From: Sphingorhabdus sp. YGSMI21
Lineage (GTDB): Bacteria; Pseudomonadota; Alphaproteobacteria; Sphingomonadales; Sphingomonadaceae
Assembly: GCF_002776575.1 (NCBI RefSeq)
Contig: NZ_CP022548.1
Location: 2,929,001 to 2,993,000 of the forward strand
Length of the DNA stretch: 64,000 nucleotides
Direction: 5' to 3'
Below, one piece after another: positions 38,956 to 47,463 of this stretch. Numbering within the stretch: position 1 is the first letter of the stretch; each line of letters opens with the position of its first letter. The translations under genes were made by a program, and so were the position numbers. Under the pieces are notes generated by a model. It made no database searches, was not told the DNA's origin, and saw only the letters and a list, made by a program, of their open reading frames with translations.

Positions 38956-40089
38956 ATGGGACAATTGGAAGAATTGGAAGCATGTGGCGCGGGCGCGAGG
39001 CTCTATCTCAAGCCCGTCGGCCTGGTCGATAGCCCTCATTGGCATGAAGAGAAAAATCAACGTTTAAACAATAGTTTAACATGGTTTTCTCAGATAGAAT
39101 ATCTGATTGTCGAGGCGGGCAGGGCGAACCGGCGAGGTCTCGTCAACATCACCCAGTGGCCGGAATGGTCGCACGCCCTTCCCGAGCCTTTGGCAATACG
39201 CGCTGCCACTTTATTCGCCAATCTGACCCGCAAGCATGACGCACTGCACTGTGGCGAGCGGACGCTTCGCTTCGACCAGCCCCATGTCATGGGCATATTG
39301 AACATCACGCCGGACAGTTTCTCCGACGGCGGCAAGCATCAGAATGACCCCGAAAAGGCGGCCGAAGCTGGTCTTGCCATGACGGTCGCGGGGGCGTCGA
39401 TCCTCGATATCGGGGGCGAAAGCACCAGGCCCGGCGCGGACCCCGTCTGGGAAGGCGATGAAATCAAACGCGTGGTGCCGGTCATCGAAAGGCTGGCCCA
39501 TTGCGGGGCTGCCATTTCCATCGACACGCGCAAGGCGGCGGTGATGGAGGCAGCGATTGCTGCGGGCGCGCATCTGATCAACGATGTCTCGGCTTTGCTG
39601 CACGACAAGAGATCGCTCGAGGTGGCCGGCGTGTCCGGTCTTCCGGTGGTCTTGATGCACGCGCCCTCCAGCGGCAAGGACCCGCACAAGGGCGACGGCT
39701 ATGGCAATATCGTCACCGATACGCTCGACTGGCTGGAGCAGCGGGTCGCCGAGGTGGTCGCGGCAGGCTTCGAGCGCGACAAGATCATCATCGATCCGGG
39801 CCTCGGCTTCGGTAAGTCGCTGACCGACAATCTCGCCCTGATGAACAATATCGCGATGTTCCATGCATTGGGTCAGCCGCTATTGATCGGTGCCAGTCGC
39901 AAACGGATGATCGGGGCGCTATCCAAGGAAGCGCCGGTCGACCAACGTCTCGGCGGCTCGATTGCCTTCGCCCATCACGCGGTCCAGCAGGGCGCACAGA
40001 TCGTCCGGGTGCACGATGTGCCCGAAACGATGCAGGCGCTTCAGATCTGGCGCGGGATGCGCGACGCCGGGGTTACTGCGTCCGTCTAG
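38956..40089 (+). CDS. folP: Dihydropteroate synthase
   Basis: A 377-residue protein. The enzymatic core starts near residue 107 with VMGILNITPDSFSDGG and includes GASILDIGGESTRPGA, SIDTRKAAV, INDVSAL, IIDPGLGFGKS and IGASRKRMIG. It joins pterin pyrophosphate and p-aminobenzoate in folate synthesis. The N-terminal ~105 residues (GAGARLYLKPVGLVDSP...) are an extension not present in E. coli FolP (about 280 residues). AGGGGGAAG precedes the ATG. It is probably co-transcribed with ccrM. Confidence 0.93.
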   Translation: MGQLEELEACGAGARLYLKPVGLVDSPHWHEEKNQRLNNSLTWFSQIEYLIVEAGRANRRGLVNITQWPEWSHALPEPLAIRAATLFANLTRKHDALHCGERTLRFDQPHVMGILNITPDSFSDGGKHQNDPEKAAEAGLAMTVAGASILDIGGESTRPGADPVWEGDEIKRVVPVIERLAHCGAAISIDTRKAAVMEAAIAAGAHLINDVSALLHDKRSLEVAGVSGLPVVLMHAPSSGKDPHKGDGYGNIVTDTLDWLEQRVAEVVAAGFERDKIIIDPGLGFGKSLTDNLALMNNIAMFHALGQPLLIGASRKRMIGALSKEAPVDQRLGGSIAFAHHAVQQGAQIVRVHDVPETMQALQIWRGMRDAGVTASV

Positions 40090-40381
40090 ACTGGATTTCC
40101 GAATATTTGGAAAGCGGCCGGCGGTCTTGGTTTTGTTGGATGGCAGAAACTCTGTGGGTAGCCGTCATTGAGACGAGCGACTTCCAATGGAAGCCTCATT
40201 CCGAAAGCGCGCATTAGAACTTCCCATCAGTTTCAAGTCAGTTCGACTGTCCTGGATCTCCAGCTATTTAACTCGGCTCGATGGGAGAGAGCTTTTGCAA
40301 ATTCCGGAGTGGGTCCGGAAAAGCCGGTGGTGCTAATACCGCAGATCGCAAAGTCAGCGACGCTTGTGTCTGAAACATCTC
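40090..40381. other. Gene-free stretch downstream of folP
   Basis: These 292 bp contain only short open frames without recognisable features or ribosome sites. Composition falls toward the AT-rich gene on the right. I see no terminator with a T-run, no RNA motif and no clear repeat. It forms the left edge of the accessory patch. Confidence 0.5.
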
Positions 40382-40957
40382 TTATTCTAACATGAGGTAG
40401 AACCAGATACTTCCAATAGAAAAAAGAAAAAATGCCACCATCAGCCAGTGGAAAATCATGCGCTTTGTTTTTGTAAGGAACAGAGCAAGCGCAAAGGCAG
40501 TGATATCTCCTCCTGTGTTCAACATATATTTGGAAAATGACCACTTTTCAACGATTGCTGTGATGGTCGCACTGAAAACCATCAGGAACAGGAAAAGAGA
40601 AAACAGGCCCCAAATCTGACCTCTACTCTCGATATAGAAGTCTTGGAGGTCCAGACCCTCCTGCGGTATTTCATCCGGGAAAACCGATGCAGAAATCAAA
40701 AAGAACGTCACGAGTATGAAAACTTGTGGGAGAAATTCCAGAAAGGAAATGGACTCCAAACCGGAGTATTTCAAATAAATCGACCACCACAGATTCAAGA
40801 TGGAACATAATACGACGAAGCCCAAAGTCGGGACAATCAGATTCCAACGGATTTGGTTTCTGGCGCGCAACATCCTGTGCAGGCTCAAAGAAAGGTCGGC
40901 GACTGCCAGCCCGATCAGGATCGAGGAGAACAGGATGATATATTCACTGACTGACAT
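40382..40957 (-). CDS. AT-rich hypothetical membrane protein
   Basis: A 191-residue protein with about five or six hydrophobic helices (SEYIILFSSILIGLAVADLSLS at the N-terminus; FFLFSIGSIWFYLMLE at the end) and the loop RARNQIRWN. No known family. Base composition and codon choice (many AT-ending codons) differ clearly from the neighbours, which suggests recent acquisition. It lies next to an IS30 remnant. Confidence 0.65.
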   Translation of the reverse strand: MSVSEYIILFSSILIGLAVADLSLSLHRMLRARNQIRWNLIVPTLGFVVLCSILNLWWSIYLKYSGLESISFLEFLPQVFILVTFFLISASVFPDEIPQEGLDLQDFYIESRGQIWGLFSLFLFLMVFSATITAIVEKWSFSKYMLNTGGDITAFALALFLTKTKRMIFHWLMVAFFLFSIGSIWFYLMLE

Positions 40958-41139
40958 AGGCTGCTCTCTGCTCAGTACGGCATTTTCTATTGTAAATATG
41001 GTAATTCGAGATTTGGCAACTTCAAAATGACTTAGCTATCCGACAATGGACCTAAAGGATTGATCGTCACCATCAGATTGCCACTATCGAAAGACTAAAC
41101 TCCTTACGACATCCTGGTGTTCGCTTTTGGGCGGTGATT

Positions 41140-41256
41140 TCAACCGGTCGACGCAACACCAGCACCGAACCGCTGGGCCGGTGTTTCATAATCGAGGGTC
41201 TTTCTGGGACGCTCGTCAATCTGTCTGACTGCAGCATTTAGCTTTGCTAGTCGATA
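41140..41256 (-). pseudogene. IS30 family transposase C-terminal remnant
   Basis: Reading leftward, the last ~38 residues give YRLAKLNAAVRQIDERPRKTLDYETP and then AQRFGAGVASTG with a TGA stop. RPRKTL-x-x-x-TPA-x-R-F is the C-terminal signature of IS30-type DDE transposases. The catalytic part is absent, because psd coding sequence directly continues the frame region, so it is a relic. Other parts of the element were not found. Confidence 0.7.
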
Positions 41257-41260
41257 AGCT

Positions 41261-42115
41261 TCAAATACCGGGCCGCTGACCCATTGTTTCGCCGAGACGC
41301 ACCGATCTCTCCGGTGCCCAGTCGGCTGAAAAAGTGATGCTGTTCGGGCGGAACAGCATGACGACCGTAGAACCGAGCAGGAATCGCCCCATTTCCTCGC
41401 CCTTCTCGAGCGCGATATTCTGGTCGGTATAGGTCCACTGCCTAATCTTGCTCGCGGGCTTTGGCTTGACGAGGCCGTGCCAGACGGTTGCCATGCTGCC
41501 GACGATGGTAGCGCCGACCAGAACCATCGCGAACGTGCCATGTTCCGGTGATTCAAACACACAGATTACCCGCTCGTTGCGCGCGAAAAGATTGGGCACG
41601 CCGCGCGCCGTGGCGGGGTTAACGGAAAACAGCGCGCCTGGTACATAGGTCATGCTTACAAGCCTGCCGTCACACGGCATGTGGATGCGATGATAATCCT
41701 TGGGCGACAGATAGACATTGGCAAAGCTGCCGTTGCGAAACTCTGCTGCCAGTGCTGAATCATCACCAAGCAACTCGGTCGTGGTAAACGAGTGACCTTT
41801 TGCCTGCAGGATATGCTGGTCATCAATAGCGCCAAGCTGACTGATAGCGCCATCCACCGGGCAGGCAAAATCGGCATCCGTGATCGGGCGCGCGCCAGCC
41901 TTGAGCGGACGGGTGAAAAAGGCGTTGAAGCTGTTATAGCTGGCGATGTCCGGATTTCCGGCCTCGCTCATATCGACCGCATATTTGCCGACAAACCAGC
42001 CTATCAGCCGGGTCGTCAGCGCGCCCCGTTCCGCCTCGGCAATACGGCCGGCAAAGCTCGTAAGCCCACGCTTTGGCAGGATGTACTGGGACGCGACTTT
42101 CAATCGTTCGAACAA
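41261..42115 (-). CDS. psd: Phosphatidylserine decarboxylase (enterobacterial type)
   Basis: A 284-residue proenzyme that converts phosphatidylserine to phosphatidylethanolamine. It resembles the E. coli enzyme along its length: QYILPKRGLTSFAG, SYNSFNAFFTRPLK, LSPKDYHRIHMPCDG, VPNLFARNERVICVFE, LVGATIVGSM and the self-cleavage site LGST with pyruvoyl Ser249. It is about 35 residues shorter than the E. coli protein. The C-terminus (GQRPGI) ends at the IS30 remnant, which seems to supply the stop. No pssA is adjacent. Confidence 0.92.
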   Translation of the reverse strand: MFERLKVASQYILPKRGLTSFAGRIAEAERGALTTRLIGWFVGKYAVDMSEAGNPDIASYNSFNAFFTRPLKAGARPITDADFACPVDGAISQLGAIDDQHILQAKGHSFTTTELLGDDSALAAEFRNGSFANVYLSPKDYHRIHMPCDGRLVSMTYVPGALFSVNPATARGVPNLFARNERVICVFESPEHGTFAMVLVGATIVGSMATVWHGLVKPKPASKIRQWTYTDQNIALEKGEEMGRFLLGSTVVMLFRPNSITFSADWAPERSVRLGETMGQRPGI

Positions 42116-42135
42116 TTTTTCACTCGCATCTGTCG

Positions 42136-43377
42136 CTAGTCCGCCAGCTCGACCTGCCGGACATCATAGCCGGCCTTGTTGAGATCGACGATCAGGCCTT
42201 CCAGCTGTTCGCGATCCTTGGCCTCGCATTCAATATCGGTGATCAGGCCCTTCGCGGGAAGGTTTGTGAAGACCCGCTGGTGATAGACTTCGATGATATT
42301 GACTTCATGCTCGGCAAATTGCTTCACGACATTGTAGAGCGCGCCGGGCTGGTCGCGCAAATGCAGGCGGAGGCGGGCGAGGCGGCCCGACCGGGCGAGA
42401 TCGCGCAGCAGGACATTGGCCAGGAGGCGGGTGTCGATATTGCCGCCACACAGGACCAGGCCGACTTTCTCGCCGGCGAATTTTTCCTTGTTGGCGAGCA
42501 GCGCCGCGAGACCGGCGGCACCGGCGCCCTCGACCACGGTCTTCTCGATCTGCAGCAGCAGGCTGACCGCGCCCTCGAGCTGCGCTTCGCTGACCAGCAA
42601 AATCTCGTCGACATATTTCTGGATGATCTCGGCGGTAAATTCGGAAGGGTTGCGCACGGCAATGCCCTCGGCGAGCGTGTCGCCGCCGGCGGTCACGGTC
42701 TTGCCGGTCAGCCTGCCATACATGCTGGGATAGAGCGCGGCCTGGACGCCGGTCATCTTGATGTCCGGTTTCATGGCGCTGGCTGCGGTTGCCATGCCGG
42801 AGAACAGTCCGCCGCCGCCGATCGGGATGATCAGACGGTCGAGATCGGGAATGGCTTCCAGCATCTCGATGGCCACCGTGCCCTGACCGGCCGCGACGTG
42901 CGGGTCGTCGAAGGCGTGAATATAGGTGAGGCCGCGCTGCTCGGCGAGTTCCATCGCATGGGCATAGGCTTCGTCATAATTGCCGCCGAATATGACGATT
43001 TCGGCACCATGGCCCCGGGTCTGTTCGACCTTCACCATCGGTGTCGTGCTCGGCATGACGATGGTGGCCGGAATGCCGAGATTCTTGGCGTTATAGGCGA
43101 GGCCCTGGGCATGATTGCCGGCAGAAGCCGCGATAACACCGGCCTTGCGCTTGCTCTCGTCCATCAGCAGCAGCGCGTTGAGCGCGCCGCGTTCCTTGTA
43201 GGCGGCGGTGAACTGCAGATTTTCGAATTTGAGAAAAACTTCCGCGCCGCTCAGCTCGGACAGCGTAATGCTCTTCAGCGTCGGGGTGTGGACGATCCGG
43301 TCCTTGATCCGGTCGTGCGCGGCTTTCACATCCTCATGGTCGAACGAGGGAAGGGCGGTTTTCTGCATATCATTCAT
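42136..43377 (-). CDS. Threonine ammonia-lyase (with ACT domain)
   Basis: A 413-residue PLP enzyme that deaminates threonine to 2-oxobutyrate. The PLP Lys lies in FTAAYKERGALNAL; ASAGNHAQGLA and IPIGGGGLFSGMA are the Ser- and Gly-rich cofactor loops. The C-terminal ~80 residues (RLRLHLRDQPGALYNVVKQF...) form an ACT domain. Either the biosynthetic (IlvA) or the degradative type would fit, hence no symbol. I chose the ATG at 43377 (MNDMQK); a longer frame exists. psd follows after 20 bp on the same strand. Confidence 0.9.
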   Translation of the reverse strand: MNDMQKTALPSFDHEDVKAAHDRIKDRIVHTPTLKSITLSELSGAEVFLKFENLQFTAAYKERGALNALLLMDESKRKAGVIAASAGNHAQGLAYNAKNLGIPATIVMPSTTPMVKVEQTRGHGAEIVIFGGNYDEAYAHAMELAEQRGLTYIHAFDDPHVAAGQGTVAIEMLEAIPDLDRLIIPIGGGGLFSGMATAASAMKPDIKMTGVQAALYPSMYGRLTGKTVTAGGDTLAEGIAVRNPSEFTAEIIQKYVDEILLVSEAQLEGAVSLLLQIEKTVVEGAGAAGLAALLANKEKFAGEKVGLVLCGGNIDTRLLANVLLRDLARSGRLARLRLHLRDQPGALYNVVKQFAEHEVNIIEVYHQRVFTNLPAKGLITDIECEAKDREQLEGLIVDLNKAGYDVRQVELAD

Positions 43378-43452
43378 ATCGCCTGTGCCCCTAACGCATC
43401 TGGTCATCGAGGGAAACAATGATTATGGCCGTGCAACAGCTTAGGGGATATC

Positions 43453-44325
43453 ATGGCAAAAATTGCATTTATCGGGATCGGTGTGATGGGCGGACCCATG
43501 GCCGGGCATCTGGCCGCAGCCGGGCACGAACTCACCGTCTATAACCGGACCAGAGCCAAGGCCGAGGCATGGGTGGCCCAACATGGCGGCGCGATCGCGG
43601 ACAGCCCGGCCGAGGCGGCACGGGACAAGCAAATCGTGATCACCTGCGTTGGCAATGACGACGATCTGGCATCGGTCACGATGGGGCGTGATGGCGCCTT
43701 TTCGACCATGGCTGCCGCGGCCCTGTTCATCGATCACACTACCGTGTCGGCGCGCATTGCCCGGCAATTGTCGGTGGAAGCGGAGGGACGCGGGATCCAT
43801 GTCGTCGACGCACCGGTTTCCGGCGGTCAGGCCGGAGCGGAAAACGGCACTTTGTCGATCATGTGCGGTGGTAGCGAGGAAGCCTTTGCGGCCGCCGAAC
43901 TGATCATGGCCGCTTATGCCGGGCGGATCGTCCATGTCGGGCGCACCGGCGCCGGCCAGACCACGAAAATGTGCAACCAGATCGCGATTGCCGGGGTACT
44001 CGAAGGTCTGTCGGAAGCGCTGCGCTTTGCCCAGGCCAGCCGGCTCGATCTGGACAAAGTTTATGAAGCGATTTCCGGCGGCGCTGCGCAAAGCTGGCAA
44101 ATGGACAATCGCTGGGCGACGATGGCCGAAGACAAGTTCGACTTCGGTTTTGCCGTCGACTGGATGCGCAAGGATCTGGGGCTGGCGATCGAAGAGGCCC
44201 GGACCAACGGCGCCACCATCCCGGTGGCGGCCTTGGTTGACCAATTTTATGCAGAAGTGCAGGCCGCAGGCGGCGGACGCAATGACACGAGTTCATTGGT
44301 TTCCCGGCTTCCGAAAAGAAAATAA
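43453..44325 (+). CDS. NAD(P)-dependent beta-hydroxyacid dehydrogenase (3-hydroxyisobutyrate dehydrogenase family)
   Basis: A 290-residue enzyme. The Rossmann start FIGIGVMGGPMAGHLAAAGH, the substrate loop DAPVSGGQAGAENGTLSIMCGG and the catalytic Lys in GAGQTTKMCNQI are diagnostic for the family (3-hydroxyisobutyrate, tartronate semialdehyde, 6-phosphogluconate relatives). The specific substrate is not clear. Divergent from the threonine ammonia-lyase gene. Confidence 0.9.
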   Translation: MAKIAFIGIGVMGGPMAGHLAAAGHELTVYNRTRAKAEAWVAQHGGAIADSPAEAARDKQIVITCVGNDDDLASVTMGRDGAFSTMAAAALFIDHTTVSARIARQLSVEAEGRGIHVVDAPVSGGQAGAENGTLSIMCGGSEEAFAAAELIMAAYAGRIVHVGRTGAGQTTKMCNQIAIAGVLEGLSEALRFAQASRLDLDKVYEAISGGAAQSWQMDNRWATMAEDKFDFGFAVDWMRKDLGLAIEEARTNGATIPVAALVDQFYAEVQAAGGGRNDTSSLVSRLPKRK

Positions 44326-44339
44326 AAAAGGCGACTATC

Positions 44340-46010
44340 ATGGGCGGCAGACGGAAAAATCATGGCTGGATATGCGGCGCGATCACGGCGAGCATTTTTC
44401 TTGTGCCCGGTATCGCGCAGGCCGACAGCCTGATTGAAAATGTCAATGGCATGACGCTCGACAGCGAGGGCAAGGTCGTCCGTTTTGTCGCGATGCATAT
44501 CGACGACGACGGCAAAGTGAAACAGCTGCTCAATCGCAAGGACAAGCGGCCGCGCGATGTCGATTTCCAGTTTGACGGCAAGGGGCGTACGCTGATCCCC
44601 GGTTTTTTTGATGCGCACGGCCATGTCATGGGCATGGGCTTTGGCGCACTGACGCTGGATCTGTCCGACAGCAGAACGCTGGACGAGGCGCTCGCCAAAA
44701 TCGCTCGATATGCTGCGGATAATCCGGGCAAGCCCTGGATCATCGGCAATGGCTGGAACCAGGAAATCTGGGGGCTCGGTCGTTTCCCGACTGCGGCGGA
44801 ACTGGATAGCGTGGTCCCCGACCGTCCGGTATATCTTTCCCGCGTCGACGGTCATGCGGCCTGGGTCAATGGCGCTGCGATGAAGGCCGCAGGTGTCTCA
44901 AATTCTTCCAGATCACCCAGCGGCGGCTCGATCGAGAAGGCCGGAGGCAAGCCGACCGGTATTTTTGTCGATGCGGCAATGGGGCTGTTTGAAGCGGCGA
45001 TCCCGGCACCGCGTCCGGTGGAGCGCGATCTGGCGCTTGCCAAGGCACAGGAAATATTGCTGGCCAACGGCGTAACGTCGATCGCCGACATGGGCACGAC
45101 GATGCAGGACTGGCAGAGCTTTCGCCGGGCAGGGGACAAGGGCCAGCTGAAAATCCGGATCGTCTCTTACGCCTCGGGTATCGAGGACATGGTCGCCATT
45201 GCCGGTCCGGCGCCTTCACCCTGGCTCTATGAGGATCATCTGAAACTGGCAGGGGTCAAATTATATCTCGATGGTGCGCTGGGGTCGCGCGGCGCTCTGC
45301 TGAAACAGCCCTATGCGGACAAGCCCGGCGAACGCGGGCTGGCGATGCTTGGATCGGCGCAACTCAAGAATAAAATGAGCCGCGCCGCCATGGACGGCTT
45401 CCAGACCGCGGTCCACGCAATCGGCGACAAGGCCAATGACGAGATATTGTCGGCGATCGAGGAGTTGCGGGTCACTTACAAGGGCGATCGGCGGTGGCGG
45501 GTCGAACATGCGCAGATCATCGATCCGGTCGATATCGCTCGCTTTGCTGCCAGCGGGACGGTCGCCTCGATGCAGCCCGTGCACCAGACCTCCGACCGGC
45601 TGATGGCCGAGGCGCGGCTTGGGCAGGGGCGGCTCGCAGGCGCCTATGCCTGGAAATCGCTTCGCGATTCCGGAGCGGTTCTCGCGTTCGGGACAGATGT
45701 TCCGGTGGAATTGCCCAACCCCTTTGCCGGTCTGGCAGCGGCGATGACCCGCGAGGACGCCTCTGGCCAGCCGTTTGGCGGATGGATGCCGGCCGAAAGG
45801 CTGAACCGCGAGCAGGCCTGGCAGGCCTATACATATGGTGCGGCTTATGCTGCCTTTGCCGAAGACCGGCTGGGCACCCTGGAGCCTGGAAAAAGGGCGG
45901 ATTTCCTGATCATCGATCAGGATATCATGCTGGCGACCCCGGCCCAGATCCGGAAGCTCCAGGTTCTGCAGACATGGATCGGGGGCAAGCCCGCATTCGT
46001 CCGGGACTGA
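44340..46010 (+). CDS. Secreted amidohydrolase, YtcJ type
   Basis: A 556-residue metal-dependent hydrolase with a signal peptide (ITASIFLVPGIAQA). The HxH motif is FDAHGHVMG, later ligands occur in VHAIGDKAND and RVEHAQIID, and the YtcJ motif FGTDVPVELPNPF is present with the catalytic Asp. PGKRADFLIID near the C-terminus is the usual composite-sandwich end. It lies 14 bp after the dehydrogenase on the same strand; substrate unknown. Confidence 0.88.
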   Translation: MGGRRKNHGWICGAITASIFLVPGIAQADSLIENVNGMTLDSEGKVVRFVAMHIDDDGKVKQLLNRKDKRPRDVDFQFDGKGRTLIPGFFDAHGHVMGMGFGALTLDLSDSRTLDEALAKIARYAADNPGKPWIIGNGWNQEIWGLGRFPTAAELDSVVPDRPVYLSRVDGHAAWVNGAAMKAAGVSNSSRSPSGGSIEKAGGKPTGIFVDAAMGLFEAAIPAPRPVERDLALAKAQEILLANGVTSIADMGTTMQDWQSFRRAGDKGQLKIRIVSYASGIEDMVAIAGPAPSPWLYEDHLKLAGVKLYLDGALGSRGALLKQPYADKPGERGLAMLGSAQLKNKMSRAAMDGFQTAVHAIGDKANDEILSAIEELRVTYKGDRRWRVEHAQIIDPVDIARFAASGTVASMQPVHQTSDRLMAEARLGQGRLAGAYAWKSLRDSGAVLAFGTDVPVELPNPFAGLAAAMTREDASGQPFGGWMPAERLNREQAWQAYTYGAAYAAFAEDRLGTLEPGKRADFLIIDQDIMLATPAQIRKLQVLQTWIGGKPAFVRD

Positions 46011-46210
46011 GCATAAGGAAAAAATGTCCGGAAAAGGGGCCACTTCACGCATTTGATTGCGCGAGATGGTTGCGACGAATCACTAAATAAGATAAATGGC
46101 TACGCACGAAGGCTGATTTTTTGAGGAAATCCTTCGGAATTCAACAGGGCGCATGAAAGTTCAGTTTTGAGCTTTTAATCTTTCGACAAGACCTGATTGG
46201 AGCATCTTTT

Positions 46211-46450
46211 ATGAAATTCGGTAAACTGGCTGCTAGCCTCGCAGCATTCACTTTGGTTGCCTCACCCGTTGTGGCACAATCGACCAATAGCGTTGCATCG
46301 GCTGTGGCTGTACAGCGGACCGATGCCAAGTCTGTAACCCTCGAGAAGCTGGAAGGCGAAAATGGCATATTGATCGCGCTTCTGGCTGCGGCAGCGGTTA
46401 TCGCCGGTATCATCATCATTGCCGATGATAATGAACCGACAAGCCCCTGA
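46211..46450 (+). CDS. Small exported protein with C-terminal hydrophobic helix
   Basis: A 79-residue protein: a signal peptide (MKFGKLAASLAAFTLVASPVVA-Q), a short mature part and a second helix (GILIALLAAAAVIAGIIIIA) with an acidic end DDNEPTSP. The pattern of signal peptide + helix + D/E-rich SP tail occurs in many small sphingomonad proteins of unknown role. It has its own 200-bp upstream region and a strong terminator, so it is probably a separate, well-expressed transcript. Confidence 0.7.
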   Translation: MKFGKLAASLAAFTLVASPVVAQSTNSVASAVAVQRTDAKSVTLEKLEGENGILIALLAAAAVIAGIIIIADDNEPTSP

Positions 46451-46469
46451 GCTATATTTGACCAAATGG

Positions 46470-46501
46470 AAAACGGGGCGGTTTTCGCCCCGTTTTTTTT
46501 T
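46470..46501 (+). terminator. Rho-independent terminator after the 79-aa protein gene
   Basis: AAAACGGGGCG-GTTTT-CGCCCCGTTTT is a perfect GC-rich hairpin followed by a run of T. It is the clearest intrinsic terminator in the window. Confidence 0.92.
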
Positions 46502-46617
46502 GGACCCGGTTCGTCCGACTTAATATGAATGAATGTGGTAAATCGCCTTTTCATTTTGATTGTCGCGCTGCATATTGTCCTTGTCGATTCTCAAGAATGT
46601 AACAAAAGGCCGGCTTT

Positions 46618-47382
46618 GTGACTGCACCCGTTCGCTTCCCGCGATTCTTTGTGACAAATCCCAGCCCATGCCCCTATCTGCCCGGAAAGAATGAACGCAA
46701 GGTTTTTACCGAACTGAACGGGCCCCATACCGAAGAGCTGAATGACGCGCTCGGCCGGATCGGTTTCCGTCGCAGCCAGAATGTCGCCTACCGGCCCAGC
46801 TGTCTGGACTGCAAGGCTTGCGTTTCGGTCCGGGTATTGACCGACGAATTCCGTCCCAGCGCCACGCAGAGAAAGCTGATCCGCCGGAACAGCGATCTGG
46901 TGGTCGAAGCCTGCGAGCCCTGGGCCACCGACGAACAGTTTCAGCTGCTCCAGAATTATCTCGCCAAACGCCATCCCGGCGGCGGCATGGCCGAGATGGA
47001 CGAGATGGACTATTCCGACATGGTCGAACAGTCGCCGGTCAAAAGCTTCGTGATCGAATATCGCGAGCCGACCGATGATGGCAGCAAGGGCCGTCTGGTC
47101 GGAGCCTGCCTGACCGATCAGCAGGGTGACGGCCTGTCGATGATCTACAGCTTCTTTGATGCGGACCATGGCGAGCGCGCCGGTCTCGGCAATTATATCA
47201 TCATGGATCATATCCTGCGCGCCAAGACCGCCGGATTGCCCTATGTCTATCTCGGCTACTGGGTCGATGGCTCGCCACAAATGGAATATAAGGTCCGCTT
47301 TCGCCCGCTCGAGAGGCTCGGTCCGGATGGCTGGCAGAGGTTCGATCCCGCCGCGTTGCTGAAGTTGCAATGTCCGAACTGA
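46618..47382 (+). CDS. bpt: Aspartate/glutamate leucyltransferase (arginyltransferase family)
   Basis: A 254-residue aminoacyl-tRNA-protein transferase that adds leucine to N-terminal Asp or Glu of proteins for ClpS/ClpAP degradation. The ATE N-domain has paired Cys (PCPYLPG and [12 protein letters not shown]), followed by [14 protein letters not shown] and the C-domain [14 protein letters not shown]...[17 protein letters not shown]. The start is a GTG. Length is typical for Bpt. It ends at a bidirectional terminator shared with the next, convergent gene. Confidence 0.92.
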   Translation: MTAPVRFPRFFVTNPSPCPYLPGKNERKVFTELNGPHTEELNDALGRIGFRRSQNVAYRPSCLDCKACVSVRVLTDEFRPSATQRKLIRRNSDLVVEACEPWATDEQFQLLQNYLAKRHPGGGMAEMDEMDYSDMVEQSPVKSFVIEYREPTDDGSKGRLVGACLTDQQGDGLSMIYSFFDADHGERAGLGNYIIMDHILRAKTAGLPYVYLGYWVDGSPQMEYKVRFRPLERLGPDGWQRFDPAALLKLQCPN

Positions 47383-47408
47383 TTTTCCGCTAGCCGATCA
47401 TGGTTCAA

Positions 47409-47446
47409 AAAAAGCCTGCCAACCTCATCCGGTTGGCAGGCTTTTT
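47409..47446. terminator. Bidirectional terminator between bpt and the glycine-zipper gene
   Basis: AAAAAGCCTGCCAACC (47409-47424), loop TCATCC, GGTTGGCAGGCTTTTT (47431-47446): a perfect 16-bp stem with A/T runs on both sides, so it can stop transcription from both convergent genes. Confidence 0.92.
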
Positions 47447-47463
47447 AACTGTTATCGCTCGTG

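Noticed and set aside
42073..43422. 449-codon rightward open frame
   Set aside because: Antisense to threonine ammonia-lyase, whose PLP and ACT motifs are complete.
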